Shown here: positions 61,102 to 64,000 of the stretch, piece after piece
Numbering within the stretch: position 1 is the first letter of the stretch
Layout: each line of letters begins with the position of its first letter
Source of the DNA: CAVVDY01 sp963815775
GTDB lineage: Bacteria; Acidobacteriota; Terriglobia; Terriglobales; Acidobacteriaceae
Assembly (NCBI GenBank): GCA_963815775.1
Contig: CAWFIB010000025.1
Coordinates: forward strand, 310,001 to 374,000
DNA length: 64,000 bases
Direction: 5' to 3'
Made by a program: the position numbers and the translations under genes
The notes under the pieces: model-generated
Seen by the model: the letters and a program-made list of their open reading frames with translations, nothing else
What the model was told of the DNA's origin: nothing
Databases searched by the model: none

Positions 61102-61121
61102 GGCACGGCTTTAGCCGTGCC
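61102..61121. repeat. Hairpin repeat of the GGCACG...CGTGCC type (copy 2)
   Basis: GGCACGGCT / AGCCGTGCC with a TT spacer, followed by GAAG. Same family as 1834-1854. Lies between hscA and hscB. Confidence 0.7.
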
Positions 61122-61169
61122 GAAGCTGCCCTTCCCTGGTTTGTCGTCCTGAGACGGCTTGAGCTATGC

Positions 61170-61958
61170 TCAGATCTCTAGCACCGCGTCCAGTTCGCGC
61201 AGCAGATTACGAATGTAGGAGCGGCGATTCAGCACGTCGACCATCCGGTTGCGCACTTGCGCGCGATCGCTCTCCAGCACGTTTTCACCGCGCTCGCTGC
61301 GGTCAATCAGCGCGTCCCAGTCATTCCAGGCAGAGCGCAATTCTTCAATCAGGTTGTCGTGTTTGGTCTGCAGGTGCTGCTTGGTGTTTTCTACCTCATG
61401 CTCAAGTGTGCGATCGTCTTCCCCCATCTTCTTGTTCATGCGCAACTCTTCCAGTTGCATGTTGAGCTCGAAGACTTCTTCCAGCAGGTCGGGTGGGACC
61501 GTCTGCTTCTTCACACCGCCGGTGCGACGCGCCTCTTCGGTCGCTGCTTGCGACTGCTCTTCCAGTTGCAGGCCCTGCAAGCGCAGCAGGTACTCAGTGC
61601 GCGTGATGGGATCGCGCAGCGTGCGATAGGCGTCGTTGAGCTGCGAGCTTTTTTCCAGGCTCCATTCCTGCTCACGGCCAGTGCTACCGGCATTGATGTC
61701 AGGATGCAGATGGCGGCTGAGATCGTAGAAGTCGCGCTCCAGTTGCTTGGTGTCGATATTCAGCCGATAAGGCAAGCCGAAGAAGGTGAAGTAGTCCACC
61801 GGAACCGGCGGCTGCACTTTGCCACACTCTTGGCAAAAGTGGGCGGCGCGCATTGCCCCGCAGGACCAGCAATTCGCCTTGAGCGGCTTGTCCTGGCTCA
61901 CAACCAGGATGCCGCTCTCGCCCGATTTGTCGCGCTTTGTCTTCACCATATTCACCAT
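61170..61958 (-). CDS. hscB: Co-chaperone HscB (J-domain) with N-terminal zinc finger
   Basis: 262 residues, longer than the usual ~170. The N-terminal C-W-S-C and F-C-Q-E-C form a zinc-finger-like pair as in eukaryotic HSCB. The J domain spans ~55-125 with the HPD motif in R-H-L-H-P-D-I-N. The C-terminal helical domain (~130-262) that binds IscU is unusually long. It stimulates HscA ATPase and hands over IscU. Confidence 0.9.
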   Translation of the reverse strand: MVNMVKTKRDKSGESGILVVSQDKPLKANCWSCGAMRAAHFCQECGKVQPPVPVDYFTFFGLPYRLNIDTKQLERDFYDLSRHLHPDINAGSTGREQEWSLEKSSQLNDAYRTLRDPITRTEYLLRLQGLQLEEQSQAATEEARRTGGVKKQTVPPDLLEEVFELNMQLEELRMNKKMGEDDRTLEHEVENTKQHLQTKHDNLIEELRSAWNDWDALIDRSERGENVLESDRAQVRNRMVDVLNRRSYIRNLLRELDAVLEI

Positions 61959-62029
61959 GGGTGTACGCCCGCAGCAACGCGAGCAACCCTCCCAGCCATA
62001 AGCTTGATTGCCGATGAAAGGCGCAGCAT

Positions 62030-62410
62030 CTACGAGAACGAGGTGCCGCAGCCGCAGGACTTCTTGGCATTCGGGTTCTGGAACACGAAGCCCTGATGCA
62101 TGAGCGTCTCCTCGTAATCGAGGATCATGCCGTGCAGGTAGATGAAGGACTTTGGATCGACGAACACCCGCACATCTTCGAACTGGAACACCCGGTCGCG
62201 TTCGCGCGGCTGGGTGTCGAAGCGAATGTTGTAGCTCAGGCCCGAGCAGCCGCCGCCCTGCACCCCGAGTCGCAGGCCGCCTTCGGTCGGCGAAATGTTT
62301 TCTTTGGCTATCGCTGCGCGAATACGCGCCAGCGCCTTCTCCGTGACCTGAATGCCTTTAGCAGGTTGGGCAGCCGCTTGTGCGGGATTTTCGATTTCGA
62401 TTGTGCTCAT
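62030..62410 (-). CDS. iscA: Iron-sulfur carrier IscA/ErpA type (HesB family)
   Basis: 126 residues; GGGAGA sits three bases before ATG 62410. Cysteine ligands: G-G-G-C-S-G-L-S-Y and S-C-G-C-G-T at the C-terminus. It carries [4Fe-4S] or iron to targets. An N-terminal stretch of about 20 residues (MSTIEIENPAQAAAQPAKGI) is not conserved. Lies between iscU and hscB, the standard isc order. Confidence 0.94.
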   Translation of the reverse strand: MSTIEIENPAQAAAQPAKGIQVTEKALARIRAAIAKENISPTEGGLRLGVQGGGCSGLSYNIRFDTQPRERDRVFQFEDVRVFVDPKSFIYLHGMILDYEETLMHQGFVFQNPNAKKSCGCGTSFS

Positions 62411-62469
62411 GGTTCTCCCGGCGCCATAGGCCGGTCATAGGCCCGAAGCGCCAGTCCTCATCTACAGCC

Positions 62470-62892
62470 TTAGGATTGCTGTGCCACCGTCGCGGCTTCC
62501 GCCTGGCCCTGGCCCTGCTTCTTCTTCCAGTCGCCGATGGCCGCGCGGATCGCGTCTTCCGCCAGCACCGAGCAGTGGATCTTCACCGGAGGCAGAGACA
62601 GCTCTTTGACGATGTCGGTGTTCTTGATCTGCAGTGCCTCGTCCACCGTCTTGCCCTTAACCCACTCGGTGGCAAGCGAAGACGAAGCGATGGCCGAGCC
62701 GCAGCCGAAGGTCTTGAACTTGGCGTCTTCGATGACGTTTGTCGCCGGGTTCACCTTGATCTGCAGCTTCATCACGTCGCCGCACTCCGGCGCGCCCACC
62801 AGGCCGGTGCCTACTTCGGAGCTGCTCTTGTCGAGCGAGCCCACGTTGCGCGGATTGGTGTAGTGATCGAGAACCTTGTCGCTGTATGCCAT
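62470..62892 (-). CDS. iscU: Iron-sulfur scaffold protein IscU
   Basis: 140 residues; GAGGAG before ATG 62892. Ligand cysteines are in P-E-C-G-D-V, F-G-C-G-S-A and I-H-C-S-V-L-A-E-D-A. The HscA recognition motif L-P-P-V-K is intact. IscU holds nascent [2Fe-2S] clusters built with sulfur from IscS. A Gln/Ala-rich tail (GQGQAEAATVAQQS) is longer than in E. coli. Confidence 0.97.
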   Translation of the reverse strand: MAYSDKVLDHYTNPRNVGSLDKSSSEVGTGLVGAPECGDVMKLQIKVNPATNVIEDAKFKTFGCGSAIASSSLATEWVKGKTVDEALQIKNTDIVKELSLPPVKIHCSVLAEDAIRAAIGDWKKKQGQGQAEAATVAQQS

Positions 62893-62931
62893 TTACTTCT
62901 TCTCCTCAGGGGCTCAAGCCCAGAAATTCGT

Positions 62932-63125
62932 TCACCACGGAGGCACCGAGAACACGGAGGAAAGTAATCCTGAATGCTTTTCGCCGCGCTTTATGCCTCT
63001 TCGTACGTCTCAATCTCTGTTCAGCGCCTATCCGACGCTGAAGCTTGTGTTCACCGCGAAGGACCCAGGTAACGTAGAGGAAATCCGATTCATCCCCATC
63101 TTCTCCGTGACCTCCGTGGTGAGAA
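62932..63125. repeat. Repeat of the CACCACGGAG / CTCCGTGGTG type between iscU and iscS
   Basis: TTCACCACGGAGGCACCGAG at one end and CTCCGTGACCTCCGTGGTGA at the other form inverted arms around a degenerate middle. The same words occur at 58616-58702. No gene is seen in this 233-base gap. Confidence 0.6.
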
Positions 63126-64000
63126 TTAGTGCGCCGACGGCTCAGCCGCCCACTGCACCTTCGTCAGATCGACGCCTTCCTTGGCCATCTCATACAAAGG
63201 CGACAGCTCGCGCAAACGGTTGACCGTATCCACCACACGCTCTGCCACGTAATCAACTTCCGCTTCCGTGTTGAAGCGTCCAATGCCGAAGCGGATCGAG
63301 CTGTGCGCCAGATCATCTCCCGCGCCCAGCGCCTTCAATACATAAGATGGCTCCAGCGTCGCAGAGGTGCACGCTGAGCCGCTCGACACCGCAATATCGT
63401 TGATGCCCATCAGCAGCGACTCGCCTTCCACATAGGCGAAGCTGATGTTCAGGTTGCCCGGCAGGTGATGCTCCATCGTGCCGTTGATGTACACCTCGTC
63501 GAGCTCGCCCATGATCTTGTCCTTCAGGCGATCGCGGAGCGCCGCGAGATGGACCGCTTCCGTAGCCATCTCTTCGCTGGCGATGGCGCAGGCCTTGCCG
63601 AGTCCCGCAATTCCCGGAACATTCAGCGTGCCGGAACGCATGCCACGCTCGTGGCCGCCGCCATCGATCTGCGCCACCAACTGCACCCGCGGATTCTTGC
63701 GGCGAACGTACAGTGCACCCACCCCCTTGGGACCGTAGAGCTTGTGTGCCGAGATCGAAGCCAGGTCGACATTGTCCTGAATTACGTTGAACGGCACCTT
63801 GCCGACCGCCTGCACCGCATCGGTATGGAACAGCACTCCGCGCTCATGGCATAGCGCCCCGATTTCGCGGATGGGCTGCAGCACGCCGATCTCGTTGTTG
63901 GCCGTCATGATCGTAACCAGGATCGTCTTGTCATCCATGGCCCGCTTCAGGTCCTCGAGGTCGATGCGGCCGTCCTTCTGCACTGGCAGATAGGTCACGC
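63126..64000 (-). CDS. iscS: Cysteine desulfurase IscS (N-terminus beyond the window)
   Basis: At least 291 residues are inside the window; the frame is open to its right edge, and the GTG at 63998 is internal (V-T-Y-L-P-V). PLP-binding S-A-H-K-L-Y-G-P-K-G-V-G (Lys), H-T-D-A-V-Q-A-V-G-K, and the catalytic cysteine loop S-S-G-S-A-C-T-S-A are present. It takes sulfur from cysteine and passes it to IscU and other acceptors. First gene visible in the isc operon; iscR, if present, would lie upstream. Confidence 0.96.
   Translation of the reverse strand, partial: VTYLPVQKDGRIDLEDLKRAMDDKTILVTIMTANNEIGVLQPIREIGALCHERGVLFHTDAVQAVGKVPFNVIQDNVDLASISAHKLYGPKGVGALYVRRKNPRVQLVAQIDGGGHERGMRSGTLNVPGIAGLGKACAIASEEMATEAVHLAALRDRLKDKIMGELDEVYINGTMEHHLPGNLNISFAYVEGESLLMGINDIAVSSGSACTSATLEPSYVLKALGAGDDLAHSSIRFGIGRFNTEAEVDYVAERVVDTVNRLRELSPLYEMAKEGVDLTKVQWAAEPSAH

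Overview
The window looks like chromosomal DNA from an acidobacterium, most like class Terriglobia ('Candidatus Koribacter'-like). This is an inference from protein families typical of that group (DUF6600-like, DUF6599-like and DedA-rhodanese proteins, a MeaB/epimerase pair), moderately high GC, and many short hairpin repeats between genes. No rRNA, tRNA or CRISPR array was found. Gene density is normal for a chromosome, with genes on both strands in short operons.

Layout. 1-2120: the end of an exported Gly/Pro-rich protein, a GNAT acetyltransferase and a repeat-rich intergenic region. 2121-5956: a DNA methyltransferase with a nuclease-like C-terminal domain, split by an intact 1379-bp IS3-family element; removing the element and one copy of its 3-bp target duplication restores an 817-codon frame. 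6766-11773: threonine aldolase, a candidate SelW/Rdx selenoprotein, a CocE-type hydrolase, an S4 RNA-binding protein and an acyl-CoA dehydrogenase. 11955-15406: two duplicated exported Ca-binding-like proteins and two small membrane proteins. 15505-20740: meaB-mce-tsaB-rimI, cysK-cysE and an Mrp/ApbC ATPase. 20845-25785: a small basic protein, a decayed ahpD, and a glycosyltransferase/methyltransferase group beside a GPI18-like membrane protein.

26241-36710 is the standout locus. Two Crp/Fnr proteins (the second without a DNA-binding domain) precede a decaheme DmsE/MtrA-type cytochrome with an MtrB/PioB-type outer-membrane barrel. Divergent from these are a CbcL-like protein (11 c-type haems plus a membrane cytochrome b domain), an ImcH-like NapC/NirT heptahaem cytochrome, and an AhbD/NirJ-type radical SAM enzyme. 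Together they form a plausible path from the quinol pool across both membranes, with 28 c-type haems. Palindromes of the form TGTGA-N6-TCACA lie before the truncated regulator, in the divergent cytochrome promoter region, before the ImcH-like gene and before the radical SAM gene. The complete Crp-type regulator carries a CRP-like recognition helix (SRETVTR), so a local anaerobic or electron-transfer regulon is likely.

36809-58324 holds mostly housekeeping genes: a cell-wall amidase, cyclophilin, TerC, nadB, aroB-menG, a SurA-like chaperone, a CDF transporter, a DedA-rhodanese fusion, an S9 peptidase, an ATP-grasp protein and galT. A candidate small RNA with a near-consensus promoter and a terminator lies at 40488-40606. 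58343-64000 is an isc iron-sulfur cluster operon on the minus strand (iscS-iscU-iscA-hscB-hscA-fdx-iscX).

Two genes appear to be cut by TGA but read as intact proteins if TGA is selenocysteine: the SelW-like protein (CxxU, TGA at 7940) and the DedA-rhodanese protein (CTU in the rhodanese loop, TGA at 51726-51724). Each TGA is followed at nearly the same distance by a hairpin whose apical loop starts with CG, as expected for bacterial SECIS elements. These are the strongest new observations along with the electron-transfer locus.
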